Assembly: GCA_007115705.1 (NCBI GenBank)
Contig: QXEO01000406.1
Location: forward strand, 4,060,411 to 4,124,410
DNA: 64,000 nt
Direction of reading: 5' to 3'
Origin: Dactylis glomerata
Taxonomy: Eukaryota; Streptophyta; Magnoliopsida; Poales; Poaceae
A model generated the notes under the pieces. That model did not search any database. It worked only from the letters and a program-made list of their open reading frames with translations, and was not told the DNA's origin. The translations under genes and the position numbers were made by a program. Below are positions 42,816-55,200 of this stretch, in pieces (the stretch's first letter is position 1; every line of letters begins with the position of its first letter).

Positions 42816-45800
42816 TGTAACAACTCAGAAATTGTAATCCACTTCTTATTAAATAAAGTACCAAATTTCTGGACCCAAATAAAACTTTTTACTCATTATT
42901 TATGCATACATGTATTTTCTACTCTATGTATTCTATGATTTCATGTGTGTTATTTTTGATTGTGTATTGTCTAGTTAATTCTAAGTGAACCAACAGAATC
43001 AATTGAGAAAGATTATAAGAACCAAAGCAACCAGAAATAAAAATAAGAAAGAAAAAGAGAAGAAAAAGATGATCTAGGAAATCTGTTTGACTACCCTACT
43101 TTGAGCCCTTGGATTAAGAAATCTGGAACCCACCTTCATGTTTGGCCTGTTAGTTGAGCTTAACCAAGTTGCATACTAACTCAACCAACAAGAATCTACT
43201 CAAAATTCAAACCAGAGCATCACTCAAACTTCAACCAAAGTTTGAATCTGAATCATATGACAACCCCAAATTCAAAATAGCCCTGGAGCAAAACACCACC
43301 TCTTGACCTAACAAAAATTGTTTTAGAGTCCCTATCCAATATAATGACCAACCCAATTGGAAATTTTCAAAAATTCGAATTTTGATTTCATGCGGGCATT
43401 TCAACAAACACTTGGTGGGCAGAAATCTAGCAAAATCGGATCAACTGTTGGCAACAGTAGTGGGCAGCCCTAGCCCTAGTCTCTGACCTCCCAGCAGTGC
43501 CTTGAACTCTCCTTGGTCGATTCCTTGTCTCCCCTGCACAGGCACCGGCCATGAGACATGGATGGCATGGAAGAAGAGCACACCGGACCCCTACCATGCC
43601 CCCTCTGAACCAGACCATCTCAGCCCCTCCCATCGCGCCAGGACACTCCTACAGCACGCAGCAGCCCGCCGCCCATGCCAGAACCCCGCCTTGCCCCTCC
43701 CACGGCCGACACGCACGGTGTGCTGGCCGCCTCTGGACGTCGCCGGTGCTCCCTCTCCCGCCTATATAAAGCCGCCATTCTTCCCTGAAAAGAACCACAC
43801 CATCCCCAGGACCTCCCTAGACAACGTTTCCTTCGCTCCCGTGCTCTCAGTCGAGCTCGCCGACCTCGACGTCCCCGCAGGCCACCGCACGTTCCCGGCG
43901 TTGCGGAGCTGCCCCCGGCGCTGTACCTGCTGGAGGTGGCGGAGGAGAACCCCCACAGCCGCCCTGCATCCTCGCCGCCGGTCGCCGCCGCTCCGGTGAG
44001 CCTCCCCGTCGCCGCCCTCCTCCCAGAGCTCGCTCTCGTTTACGTCCCAGTAGCGCCCAGGAAGAAGAGCCCGATACCCCTTCGTCCTTTAAGTGAACTG
44101 GCAGGCGGGCCCCGCCTGTCAGCTAACTTTTTTTTCCAGCGCCGCCCGGGATCCCTAGCTGGGCCGGCTCGACTTCGTCCCCCCGGCCCGTATAAATTCC
44201 AGGCCGTTTAATATTTTTTTTTCGGAGAAACCTTTTAGTATTTGTTTAAATTACTGCAAGTTTCAAATTCAAATTCCCGGAGTTTCATAGGTTCAAATTT
44301 AGCAAATAAGATGTCGTTGGAAAGCTTGTAAAATGCCGTACAGTATAGAACTGGTTAGAATTCGAAATAAGTTAGGAATTTAATTAGATATGAATAGTGT
44401 GACCACAGCTTTGTTAATCATAGAGTATTTCTAGAAATTTAATTAAGCCTCCGAAAATCATGAAATTTAAATTGTGAAATCACCAATGATCTACCTTACT
44501 GTTAGTCAACCCTAATCAGCTCAAACCCCATTAGTGTTATCAATTAGACCTTAACCCAACTCCCATTGGTCACATAAAATGATAGATTCCTATTGCACAC
44601 TTAAAAATTAGTTTGCCCCCATACCAATTCACTTAGTTGATCCCTTCTCACTTGAACTAGCATTATTACCCCTAGACCAATACCAATGCTTAGAAAGTAA
44701 ACAACCTATGACACTTAGTAGAAACTTTAACTTGCACAATTGAAGAAAACTTAGAAGAAAAACTTACCATCCAACACCATAAAATGCAACATGAATGCTA
44801 TTGTTAACAAACAAAGATGTGTGCTTGGTGTGTGGTTAAGCCTTGTGTAGTGATTGTGTGCTTTGTGTTTATTCGTTATTAGACGCTAGTGTTGCCGAGG
44901 AGGATATTGGAGGGGATTATTATTATCAAGAAGAAGAAGAAAACCCCGAACACTTTGCCAACCAAGGCAAGCCATCTTTTGATTCATACTTCCCAGGCCC
45001 AGTTTTAATATTGCATTCTACTTGTTTTAAGTAAATTGCATGATTGAATTGCTAGAGTAGAATGATAGAAGAATAGTGATATCTTGCTTAACAAGAGCAT
45101 CAAGTTGAGTTTATCCAACTCTATTTAGTGTTCATCACTCAATGTAGTTGCTTAGTCGCTAATAATATTGAGGCCATCTATAAGGGGAACTCTAGTTGAA
45201 ATTGGTGATTTGAACTTGAAACTTGATTTGGAGATTGCTCCTACATAATGGCTTTATGAAAGAAATTAATCTTGACTAAGAACTATGAAATATATTTCTC
45301 AATGACAACGAGTGATGTACATGGGAGCCAACCCTACCGTACGACCACATTATCCCGGTATGGGACGGGGCTTAGTGGAGTAGTTTGTTTCGCCTTAGTG
45401 TAGACCCTACAAATGTGAATGGAGGTCCGACCAAGGACTCCTTTTCCAGGGCACCCTTGGCGGTTGCCGAGTTTCGCCTTGTCCTCCTCTTCATAGGTGG
45501 TTGGGGTACAAGCCGAAGAGCCCTCATTGAAAATGTACTGCCGGGGTAGGACTCTATTTCGGTTAGTGGCATTCCGGAGACCAATTGGCTGGGAACCTTG
45601 CACCTTCCGGACAGCTTCTTGGAGACTCCGGTGTTGAGGGGTACATCTCTAGGCGGTAGTGTTTATGCTAAGGCGGGCAGGTGAAACATTTTGGCCGGCT
45701 ACTTGTCGTGGCATATGTTGTTATGCGGGGAAGTTGCCCACACGATGAGTAGTCGGATGGTGTGGGTAAAGTGTACAACCTCTGCAGAGTGTAAAACTAT

Positions 45801-46424
45801 TCGAATAGCCGCGTCCGCGGTCATGGACAGTTGGCTAACTCTACTTGACTTTTGTCAAAGATAAGAGTTACAATGGTGAACAGGGTGAATGACTTGACTT
45901 GACCATGATGTTGACACACTTGAAGTTCCTTTAGATTAAACCTAGAGAACTAAATCTCTTTTCTACCAATGAACATTCTTGGGAAATAAAACTAGCTTTT
46001 GCAAAACAACTTAGTGCTTAGTCCACCATATCAACCTTGCATTTCTACTTCATCATTTCATTTATGAGATGGTTTGCGAGTGCATCCAATGTACTCACGG
46101 CTGTGTCCCTGGCTATCAACTTGGCCAGACTATGGGGAAGAGTATTCGGAGGAAGGGTATGAAGAAGAGTACCAGAACTAGGATCGTCTCCGTGAGTCGC
46201 CAGTTGCCTGTAGGGAGAAGGCATGGGCGGAAGACGTTATTTCCGCTGCTATATTGTGTTGTAATATGACTTGGTCTATATGACCATTGTATTTGAACTA
46301 TCGTATTGTAATGTCTATGGAACTGGTTACCAACTACGTTATGTATATCGCAACAACGGTTCTGGGATTGCGGTGGAATACATAACGGGCACTTCGAATT
46401 TGTATCAAATTTGAGGTCGTCACA
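42816..46424 (+). repeat. 5' LTR of the chromovirus, 3609 bp
   Basis: It starts TGTAACAACTCAG and ends GAGGTCGTCACA. A GC-rich promoter-like section (43450-44200) has a TATA box tatataaa at 43763-43770. Open frames here (for example 43502-43999) are not conserved in phase with the 3' copy because of small indels, so they are not taken as genes. Confidence 0.92.
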
Positions 46425-46427
46425 AGT

Positions 46428-46440
46428 TGGTATCAGAGCC
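46428..46440 (+). other. Primer binding site of the chromovirus, initiator tRNA-Met type
   Basis: TGGTATCAGAGCC follows three bases after the LTR, a full match to the usual plant initiator tRNA-Met primer site. Confidence 0.9.
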
Positions 46441-46641
46441 TAGGCTGACCATAGGAGACCTTAGTTAGAATGGGCGTTAAATGAAACCTTGATGAAAGAA
46501 AAGATATAAGTAATGGTTGCAAAAATTGCTTAGTCTTTTCCTATCTGTTTGCAAAGTTTTATACATACTTCAGTTTTTGCCTACTTAAAATTTTGCACAC
46601 TTGAGCTCATCACTAACTTAATCTAATCTAAAAATTTGTAG

Positions 46642-47424
46642 ATGGCCCCGGTATTCACTGAGCAGTACCAGTTGGGCCATGGTGGCAGCCTTTGTTTCGA
46701 GCGCGACCTCACCACCCTGACCTTGTTCCTGAACCGTTTGTACCCGGAGTTCAAGGGAGCCGTGCTCAATGAGCACCCAGATGGAGAGCTACGATGGCTC
46801 ATCTGAGCCAGTTGCCGTGGCAAGAAGGGGATTTTGGGTTCTCCAAGGGTCAAGTTTGAGCTTGTGGAGAACACTTGGGCCGATGGTTTGGTCCGAGCGA
46901 TGCAGGAGATGCACGCCCGCTTGTGCGGACTGCACGTTGAGGAGGTTCAGGGAGGACGCTTCAAGAACTTTGCTCGGCGTGATGCGGACAGGCGTCCCGC
47001 AAACATGCCCGGGCAGAATGAGCCGAGTACCTACATCGATCACATGGACTTCTTGCTGTACTCCACTCAGCAGGAGGCCGACCGTGCCCGTACTAGGGCC
47101 AACCTCGAGCACTTTGCACTGGTGAAGGCGAGGAGCACTATCAGGATTCTTGCGAAGGAGCGCAAGAGCCTTCGTCGCCAGCGAGATGAGAAGGAGCATG
47201 ACCTTGAGGAGTTGAAGGCCAATGTGGCTGAGCTGACTGAGTACATTGAGAGTCTTGAGGATCACCTTGGTGAGGAGGAAGGCATTGATCTCCACAAGGA
47301 GGATAATGCCCTCATTAGTGATGAGGATGACTTCATGGAGGACCTTGATGATCCGGAAGATGGTGGGCACAATGGATTCATTGTGAGTGATGAGGAGGAA
47401 GACCCCGAGGAGCCCGCTGTTTAG
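46642..47424 (+). pseudogene. Extra ORF upstream of gag (ORF0), interrupted by an in-frame TGA
   Basis: The frame from ATG 46642 reads MAPVFTEQYQLGHGG to GELRWLI, hits TGA at 46804-46806, then continues in the same frame as GKKGILGSPRVKFELVENTW to a stop at 47422-47424. It totals about 260 codons. The second part has a coiled coil (ILAKERKSLRRQRDEKEHDL, EELKANVAELTEYIESLEDH) and a strongly acidic tail (SDEDDFMEDLDDPEDGG). Additional ORFs upstream of gag are known in some plant gypsy lineages, but their function is not established. The TGA may be inactivating, or the downstream ATG at 46834 may be used. Confidence 0.65.
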
Positions 47425-47699
47425 ATCAGAGATCCACATGTTATCTAGTTATGAGTTCACCTTGTTTCACTTCGTGTAGGTGTGAGTTGTATCCCCCTCT
47501 CTAGTAGACGAGTTGCAATGGTTTGATGTAAACCATTTGTAATGTGTGAACTCGTGTGTATGATATGTTTGATGAGTGATGAATGAAATATGAATTTGGC
47601 CCTTAAGGCCTTAGTAAGACAAAATTGCATCATCCATGTTACCTTTAAAATCTTAGCAAATTAGCTTTTTCCCTCTTGTCTTACACACATTATCTTCAG

Positions 47700-50600
47700 A
47701 TGCCGCGAGCACCACCACCCCCGAACCCGGAAATGGCCGAACTGCTAAGGTTGATCATGGAAGATCGGAAAGCAGCCCGAGCTGAGCGCCAAGCTAACTT
47801 GGCCACCCTTCAGCAGATAACCCAGATGGCAATGAACCACAACAATGGCAATGGCCATGGCAATGGTGAAGGAGAAAACAATGGCAATGGTGATCACCGA
47901 TCCAAGTTGAGGAATTTTCAAAACACCAACCCTCCCATGTTCACTAAGTCTGAAGAACCCTTAGATGCCGATGACTGGCTTCGCACTATGGAAAACAATT
48001 TGGCAGTCGCCGAAGTTGGTGAAAATGAGAAGGTTTTGTACACCACCCACTACCTTGCGGGAGCCGCAAGAGCTTGGTGGGATAGCACCCGTGCAATGCA
48101 AGCCCCCGGTTATGTGATGCCTTGGGAGGAATTCAAGAGCAAGTTTAGCAAAGCCCATGTTCCGATGGGATTGGTTAAAAGGATGAGAGATGAGTTCAGG
48201 AACCTAAAGCAAGGTTCCCTATCTGTGGTGGATTACCGTGACAAGTTCCTTACCTTGTCTAGGTATGCCCCCGATGACACCGACACCACTGAGAAGAAGC
48301 AAGAAAGGTTTTTGGATGGACTTCATGATGAGATGCAATGTGTCTTGGTCAGTATTCACTTTGCCGACCTGGAGTCATTGGTTGACTCTGCCATTCAGAT
48401 GGAAGGCAAACTCAAGCAAGCTGCAGAGAACCGCAAGCGCCGTATGATATATCAAGGCAACTCGAGCAACTCGCAGAAGCCAAGGGGAAATGCACCTACG
48501 GGTTTCACCCCTAGATCTATGAGGCCGTCTGCACCTGCTCCACGTCCCAACTATCCCAACCGTCCGCCCGACAACAACTTCAACCGTGCACCTCCAAGAC
48601 CTAGTGGCAACAACTTCAACACCCATACTCCAAGGCCAAATGGCGCCCCTGTGTTACCCAAGCCTGGTGACAAGTCTGGAGTTACCTGTTATGAGTGCGG
48701 ACTTAAAGGGCACTACTCCAATGAGTGCCCCAAGAAGCTGAATGATGCATCCAAGACCACTGCTCCTGCTCAGCAACAGCGCCGTGTTGGAAATGGCAAG
48801 AATTATCCCCCAAGAAACCAGCCTCACTCTCGAGGCCGTCTGAATTACATGAACATTGAAGAAGCTCAGGAAGCCACCGACGTTGTGCTGGGTATGTTCC
48901 TTGTTAACTCTACTCCTGCAAGAGTTCTGTTTGATTCTGGAGCTTCACACTCGTTTGTCACTAAGTTATTTGTTGATAAAAGTGGACTTCACCCAAAACC
49001 TATGAAACATGCCATGATAGTACAAATACCTGGGTCAACAACAAGGTCTGAGTGGAACTGTTTGGCAGTTCCCATAGAAATTCATGGAGTCACTTTCCTA
49101 GCCAACTTGATAGTATTGGGAACCAAAGGGTTGGAAGTAGTTCTTGGTATGAATTGGATGTCTGCCCATCAAGGAGTGATAGATTGTGCCAAGAAAACCA
49201 TCACTATGAAGAGTAGCACTAGAAGTATAGTAAGGCACGTGTCCGTAAAACCAACCCAAGCCCCCCGATGTCATAAGAGTATCTCAGGACCAACTTTAGA
49301 GCAAGTCCCCATCGTCTGTGAATACCCGGATGTTTTTCCCGATGAGCTACCCGGAATGCCACCGGATCGGGATATTGAGTTTATCATTGAGCTTATCCCC
49401 GGAACTGGATCTATAGCCCAACGACCCTATCGTATGAACCCAGCTGAGCTAGTGGAATTGAAGAAGCAATTGGATGACCTTTTGAGTAAAGGATTGATTC
49501 AGCCAAGTTCTTCTGCTTGGAGATCACCCGTTCTGTTTGTGGATAAAAGTGACGGTTCTAGCCGACTGTGCACTGATTACCGCAAACTAAACGATGTGAC
49601 CATCAAGAACAAGTATCCTCTCCCGAAGATTGAAGATTTGTTTGACCAATTGACTGGAGCCAGAGTGTTCTCGAAGATAGATCTTAGAACTGGATACCAC
49701 CAACTGAAGATCCGTGCAACGGATATCCCCAAAACAGCCTTCACGACCCGATACGGATTGTATGAGTACACCGTAATGTCATTTGGATTAACCAATGCCC
49801 CTGCTTATTTCATGAACCTCATGAATAAGGTTTTTATGGAGTTCTTGGATAAGTTTGTTGTTGTCTTCATTGACAACATTCTTATCTATTCCAAATCCGA
49901 AGAAGAGCATGCAACCCATTTGAGATTAATTTTAGAGACTCTGAGAGAGCATCAGCTGTATGCCAAGTTCAGTAAATGTGAGTTCTGGTTGAAGGAAGTT
50001 GGATTCTTAGGCCATGTACTATCAGCTGGAGGAGTGTCTGTGGACTCAAAGAAGATCATCTCAGTCATGGAATGGGAAGCCCCTACCACTCAAACTGAAG
50101 TTAGAGGTTTTCTCGGATTAGCGGGATATTACCGCAAGTTTGTTGAAGGATTTTCAAGCATTGCCCGGCCAATGACCCAACTGTTGAAGAAGGACAAGAA
50201 GTTTGAATGGACCCCTAAGTGTGAAGAGAGTTTTAAAGAGCTCAAGAAGCGGTTGGTGACCGCACCCGTCCTAACCATGCCCGATATCACCAAGAATTTT
50301 GATGTCTATTGCGACGCTTCCAAACTTGGACTTGGTTGCGTATTGATGCAAGAAGGCAAGGTCATAGCTTACCTCTCTCGGCAGCTTCGACCTCATGAAG
50401 AAAATTATCCAACCCATGATCTAGAATTAGCAGCCGTAGTTCTAGCTCTGAAGACCTGGAGACACTATCTGATGGGCAACCGTTGTGAGATTTACACTGA
50501 TCACAAGAGTTTGAAGTATATTTTCACCCAGAAGGAGTTGAACATGAAGCAAAGAAGATGGATAGAGTTGATCAAGGATTATGATTTGGAGATTCATTAT

Positions 50601-52211
50601 CACCCCGGTAAGGCCAATGTAGTGGCAGATGCATTGAGTCGGAAGCCATGCTCCTTAAATATGGCGATCAAAGAGGAGCAACCTATGTTGCACCAAGAGT
50701 TTGAAAAAATTGGATTGGAACTAGTCAGTCAAGGATTCTTAGCCAACCTTGAGTTTCAACCCACCTTGATGAGCCAAATCAAAGAAGCCCAGAAGGGAAA
50801 TGAGAGTATTGACGGAATCAAGCGTAGAATTGGTTCCAGCAAGGTGCCCGGATTTGAGGAAGATGATCAAGGAGTTCTTTGGTATAAAGGACGTATTTGT
50901 GTGCCGGCTGATTCAGAATTGAAGGAAGTGATTATGAAGGAAGCCCATGAGACACCTTACTCCATCCATCCCGGTGGAACTAAGATGTACCAAGATTTGA
51001 AGGAACAATTTTGGTGGCATGGAATGAAGCGTGAGATTGCATCGTTTATATCCAAGTGTGATATTTGCCAAAGAGTCAAGGCTGAACATCAACGTCCTGC
51101 GGGATTGCTGCAACCTTTGCAAGTTCCGGAATGGAAGTGGGAATCTGTTGGAATGGATTTCATCACTGGATTTCCAAGGTCTAGCCGTGGCAACGACTCT
51201 ATTTGGGTCATTGTGGATAGACTGACCAAAGTTGCCCACTTTATTCCTGTCAAGACCACTTATCGCTCGGGACAGCTAGCAGATCTGTATCTATCCAGAA
51301 TTGTTAGTTTGCATGGAATCCCTAAAACCATCGTTTCCGATCGAGGAACCCAATTCACCTCAAGATTTTGGAAGAGTTTGCATCAAGCCTTGGGCACCAA
51401 ATTAGCTTTCAGCACCGCTTACCACCCTCAGACGGATGGACAGACTGAAAGAGTGAATCAAATACTTGAAGATATGTTGAGAGCCTGTGTTCTAGCCTAT
51501 GGAACTAAGTGGGAAGATTGCCTGCCTTTCGCGGAGTTTTCCTACAACAACAGCTATCAAGCCAGTTTGCAAATGGCCCCATTTGAAGCTTTGTATGGAA
51601 GAAAGTGTCGTACCCCTTTGAATTGGTCAGAAACCGGAGACAGTCAGATATTTGGACCTGACATTCTGCAAGAAGCCGAGGAGAAAGTTCGCATGATTCG
51701 TGACTATCTCAAGGCAGCCCAGTCAAGACAGAAGAGTTATGCCGACAAGAGACGTAGAGAACTGACCTTTCAGATTGGAGATTTTGTTTATCTCAGAGTA
51801 TCACCCCTCAAGGGAATGCAAAGATTCCAAGTAAAAGGAAAGCTTGCACCCAGATATATCGGACCCTTCAAGATACTAGACCGCAGAGGAGAAGTGTCAT
51901 ATCAGTTAGAAATGCCCCCTGAATTGTCTGAAGTACACGACGTCTTTCACGTGTCTTTACTTCGGAAATGTCTTGAAGTTCCGGAGAAGCCCGAAATCTT
52001 CAAGAATATTGATCACCGTTCTGTGGACATCAACAAGGATTTGACCTATCGTGAAATGCCTATCTGTATCCTCCAGGAAGCCTTTAGAACCACTCAAACC
52101 CGAAGCATCAAATTTCTGAAAGTTCAGTGGAGTAATCACACCGAAGAGGAAGCCACTTGGGAACGAGAAGATTACCTTCAGAAAGAGTTTCCCAATCTTT
52201 TCAGTTCTTAA
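47700..52211 (+). CDS. Chromovirus gag-pol polyprotein, 1503 residues
   Basis: The ATG at 47700 is chosen because it opens MPRAPPPPNPEMAELLRL; sequence before it has no ATG in frame. Domains in order: gag (about 70-240, WLRTMENNLAVAE and ARAWWDS), CCHC knuckle CYECGLKGHYSNEC (330-343), protease with LFDSGASHSF (D412), reverse transcriptase (about 580-760), RNase H (YCDAS, D872), integrase with an HHCC finger and the DDE triad D1153, D1214 and E1250 (exactly 35 residues between the last two), and a chromodomain-like end (VQWSNHTEEEATWEREDYL). The reverse transcriptase box reads FIDN at 723-726 instead of F-x-D-D: the second catalytic Asp is Asn (codon AAC at 49875-49877). Otherwise the frame is intact. 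Confidence 0.93.
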   Translation: MPRAPPPPNPEMAELLRLIMEDRKAARAERQANLATLQQITQMAMNHNNGNGHGNGEGENNGNGDHRSKLRNFQNTNPPMFTKSEEPLDADDWLRTMENNLAVAEVGENEKVLYTTHYLAGAARAWWDSTRAMQAPGYVMPWEEFKSKFSKAHVPMGLVKRMRDEFRNLKQGSLSVVDYRDKFLTLSRYAPDDTDTTEKKQERFLDGLHDEMQCVLVSIHFADLESLVDSAIQMEGKLKQAAENRKRRMIYQGNSSNSQKPRGNAPTGFTPRSMRPSAPAPRPNYPNRPPDNNFNRAPPRPSGNNFNTHTPRPNGAPVLPKPGDKSGVTCYECGLKGHYSNECPKKLNDASKTTAPAQQQRRVGNGKNYPPRNQPHSRGRLNYMNIEEAQEATDVVLGMFLVNSTPARVLFDSGASHSFVTKLFVDKSGLHPKPMKHAMIVQIPGSTTRSEWNCLAVPIEIHGVTFLANLIVLGTKGLEVVLGMNWMSAHQGVIDCAKKTITMKSSTRSIVRHVSVKPTQAPRCHKSISGPTLEQVPIVCEYPDVFPDELPGMPPDRDIEFIIELIPGTGSIAQRPYRMNPAELVELKKQLDDLLSKGLIQPSSSAWRSPVLFVDKSDGSSRLCTDYRKLNDVTIKNKYPLPKIEDLFDQLTGARVFSKIDLRTGYHQLKIRATDIPKTAFTTRYGLYEYTVMSFGLTNAPAYFMNLMNKVFMEFLDKFVVVFIDNILIYSKSEEEHATHLRLILETLREHQLYAKFSKCEFWLKEVGFLGHVLSAGGVSVDSKKIISVMEWEAPTTQTEVRGFLGLAGYYRKFVEGFSSIARPMTQLLKKDKKFEWTPKCEESFKELKKRLVTAPVLTMPDITKNFDVYCDASKLGLGCVLMQEGKVIAYLSRQLRPHEENYPTHDLELAAVVLALKTWRHYLMGNRCEIYTDHKSLKYIFTQKELNMKQRRWIELIKDYDLEIHYHPGKANVVADALSRKPCSLNMAIKEEQPMLHQEFEKIGLELVSQGFLANLEFQPTLMSQIKEAQKGNESIDGIKRRIGSSKVPGFEEDDQGVLWYKGRICVPADSELKEVIMKEAHETPYSIHPGGTKMYQDLKEQFWWHGMKREIASFISKCDICQRVKAEHQRPAGLLQPLQVPEWKWESVGMDFITGFPRSSRGNDSIWVIVDRLTKVAHFIPVKTTYRSGQLADLYLSRIVSLHGIPKTIVSDRGTQFTSRFWKSLHQALGTKLAFSTAYHPQTDGQTERVNQILEDMLRACVLAYGTKWEDCLPFAEFSYNNSYQASLQMAPFEALYGRKCRTPLNWSETGDSQIFGPDILQEAEEKVRMIRDYLKAAQSRQKSYADKRRRELTFQIGDFVYLRVSPLKGMQRFQVKGKLAPRYIGPFKILDRRGEVSYQLEMPPELSEVHDVFHVSLLRKCLEVPEKPEIFKNIDHRSVDINKDLTYREMPICILQEAFRTTQTRSIKFLKVQWSNHTEEEATWEREDYLQKEFPNLFSS

Positions 52212-52241
52212 TTAGTGAATCTCGGGGACGAGATTCTTTTT

Positions 52242-52253
52242 AAGGGGGGAAGA
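52242..52253 (+). other. Polypurine tract of the chromovirus
   Basis: It reads aaggggggaaga immediately before the 3' LTR. Confidence 0.85.
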
Positions 52254-52254
52254 T

Positions 52255-55200
52255 TGTAACAACTCAGAAATTGTAATCCACTTCTTATTAAATAAAGTAC
52301 CAAATTTCTGGACCCAAATAAAACTTTTTACTCATTATTTATGCATACATGTATTTTCTACTCTATGTATTCTATGATTTCATGTGTATTATTTTTGATT
52401 GTGTATTGTCTAGTTAATTCTAAGTGAACCAACAGAATCAATTGAGAAAGATTATAAGAACCAAAGCAACCAGAAATAAAAATAAGAAAGAAAAAGAGAA
52501 GAAAAAGATGATCTAGGAAATCTGTTTGACTACCCTACTTTGAGCCCTTGGATTAAGAAATCTGGAACCCACCTTCATGTTTGGCCTGTTAGTTGAGCTT
52601 AACCAAGTTGGATACTAACTCAACCAACAAGAATCTACTCAAAATTCAAACCAGAGCATCACTCAAACTTCAACCAAAGTTTGAATCTGAATCATATGAC
52701 AACCCCAAATTCAAAATAGCCCTGGAGCAAAACACCACCTCTTGACCTAACAAAAATTGTTTTAGAGTCCCTATCCAATATAATGACCAACCCAATTGGA
52801 AATTTTCAAAAATTCGAATTTTGATTTCATGCGGGCATTTCAACAAACACTTGGTGGGCAGAAATCTAGCAAAATCGGATCAACTGTTGGCAACAGTAGT
52901 GGGCAGCCCTAGCCCTAGTCTCTGACCTCCCAGCAGTGCCCTGGACTCTCCTTGGTCGATTCCTTGTCTCCCCTGCACAGGCACCGGCCGTGAGACATGG
53001 ATGGCATGGAAGAAGAGCACACCGGACCCCTACCATGCCCCCCCTCTGAACCAGACCATCTCAGCCCCTCCCATCGCGCCAGGACACTCCTACAGCACGC
53101 AGCAGCCCGCCACCCACGCCAGAACCCCGCCTTGCCCCTCCCACGGCCGACACGCACGGTGTGCTGGCCGCCTCTGGACGTCGCCGGTGCTCCCTCTCCC
53201 GCCTATATAAAGCCGCCATTCTTCCCTGAAAAGAACCACACCATCCCCAGGACCTCCCTAGACAACGTTTCCTTCACTCCCGTGCTCTCAGTCGAGCTCG
53301 CCGACCTCGACGTCCCCGCAGGCCACCGCACGTTCCCGGCGTTGCGGAGCTGCCCCCGGCGCTGTACCTGCTGGAGGTGGTGGAGGAGAACCCCCACAGC
53401 CGCCCTGCATCCTCGCCGTCGGTCGCCGCCGCTCCGGTGAGCCTCCCCGTCGCCGCCCTCCTCCCAGAGCTCGCTCTCGTTTACGTCCCAGTAGAGCCCA
53501 GGAAGACGAGCCCGATACCCCTTCGTCCTTTAAGTGAACTGGCAGGCGGGCCCCGCCTGTCAGCTAACTTTTTTTCCAGCGCCGCCCGGGATCCCTAGCT
53601 GGGCCGGCCCGACTTCGTCCCCCCGGCCCGTATAAATTCCAGGCTGTTTAATATTTTTTTTTCGGAGAAACCTTTTAGTATTTGTTTAAATTACTGCAAG
53701 TTTCAAATTCAAATTCCCGGAGTTTCATAGGTTCAAATTTAGCAAATAAGATGTCGTTGGAAAGCTTGTAAAATGCCCTACACTATAGAACTGGTTAGAA
53801 TTCGAAATAAGTTAGGAATTTAATTAGATATGAATAGTGTGACCACAGCTTTGTTAATCATAGAGTATTTCTAGAAATTTAATTAAGCCTCCGAAAATCA
53901 TGAAATTTAAATTATGAAATCACCAATGATCTACCTTACTGTTAGTCAACCCTAATCAGCTCAAACCCCATTAGTGTTATCAATTAGACCTTAACCCAAC
54001 TCCCATTGGTCACATAAAATGATAGATTCCTATTGCACACTTAAAAATTAGTTTGCCCCCATACCAATTCACTTAGTTGATCCCTTCTCACTTGAACTAG
54101 CATTATTACCCCTAGACCAATACCAATGCTTAGAAAGTAAACAACCTATGACACTTAGTAGAAACTTTAACTTGCACAATTGAAGAAAACTTAGAAGAAA
54201 AACTTACCATCCAACACCATAAAATGCAACATGAATGCTATTGTTAACAAACAAAGATGTGTGCTTGGTGTGTGGTTAAGCCTTGTGTAGTGATTGTGTG
54301 CTTTGTGTTTATTCGTTATTAGATGCTAGTGTTGCCGAGGAGGATATTGGAGGGGATTATTATTATCAAGAAGAAGAAGAAAACCCCGGACACTTTGCCA
54401 ACCAAGGCAAGCCATCTTTTGATTCATACTTCCCATGCCCAGTTTTAATATTGCATTCTACTTGTTTTAAGTAAATTGCATGATTGAATTGCTAGAGTAG
54501 AATGATAGAAGAATAGTGATATCTTGCTTAACAAGAGCATCAAGTTGAGTTTATCCAACTCTATTTAGTGTTCATCACTCAATGTAGTTGCTTAGTCGCT
54601 AATAATATTGAGGCCATCTATAAGGGGAACTCTAGTTGAAATTGGTGATTTGAACTTGAAACTTGATTTGGAGATTGCTCCTACATAATGGCTTTATGAA
54701 AGAAATTAATCTTGACTAAGAACTATGAAATATATTTCTCAATGACAACGAGTGATGTACATGGGAGCCAACCCTACCGTACGACCACATTATCCCGGTA
54801 TGGGACGGGGCTTAGTGGAGTAGTTTGTTTCGCCTTAGTGTAGACCCTACAAATGTGAATGGAGGTCCGACCAAGGAATCCTTTTCCAGGGCACCCTTGG
54901 CGGTTGCCGAGTTTCGCCTTGTCCTCCTCTTCATAGGTGGTTGGGGTACAAGCCGAAGAGCCCTCATTGAAAATGTACTGCCGGGGTAGGACTCTATTTC
55001 GGTTAGTGGCATTCCGGAGACCAATTGGCTGGGAACCTTGCACCTTCCGGACAGCTTCTTGGAGACTCCGGTGTTGAGGGGTACATCTCTAGGCGGTAGT
55101 GTTTATGCTAAGGCGGGCAGGTGAAACATTTTGGCCGGCTACTTGTCGTGGCATATGTTGTTATGCGGGGAAGTTGCCCACACGATGAGTAGTCGGATGG

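Noticed and set aside
43502..43999. Proline-rich frame in the chromovirus 5' LTR, with a partner at 52997-53440
   Set aside because: The frame is altered by small indels between the two LTRs, contains the TATA region, and has no domain; it is promoter and leader sequence.
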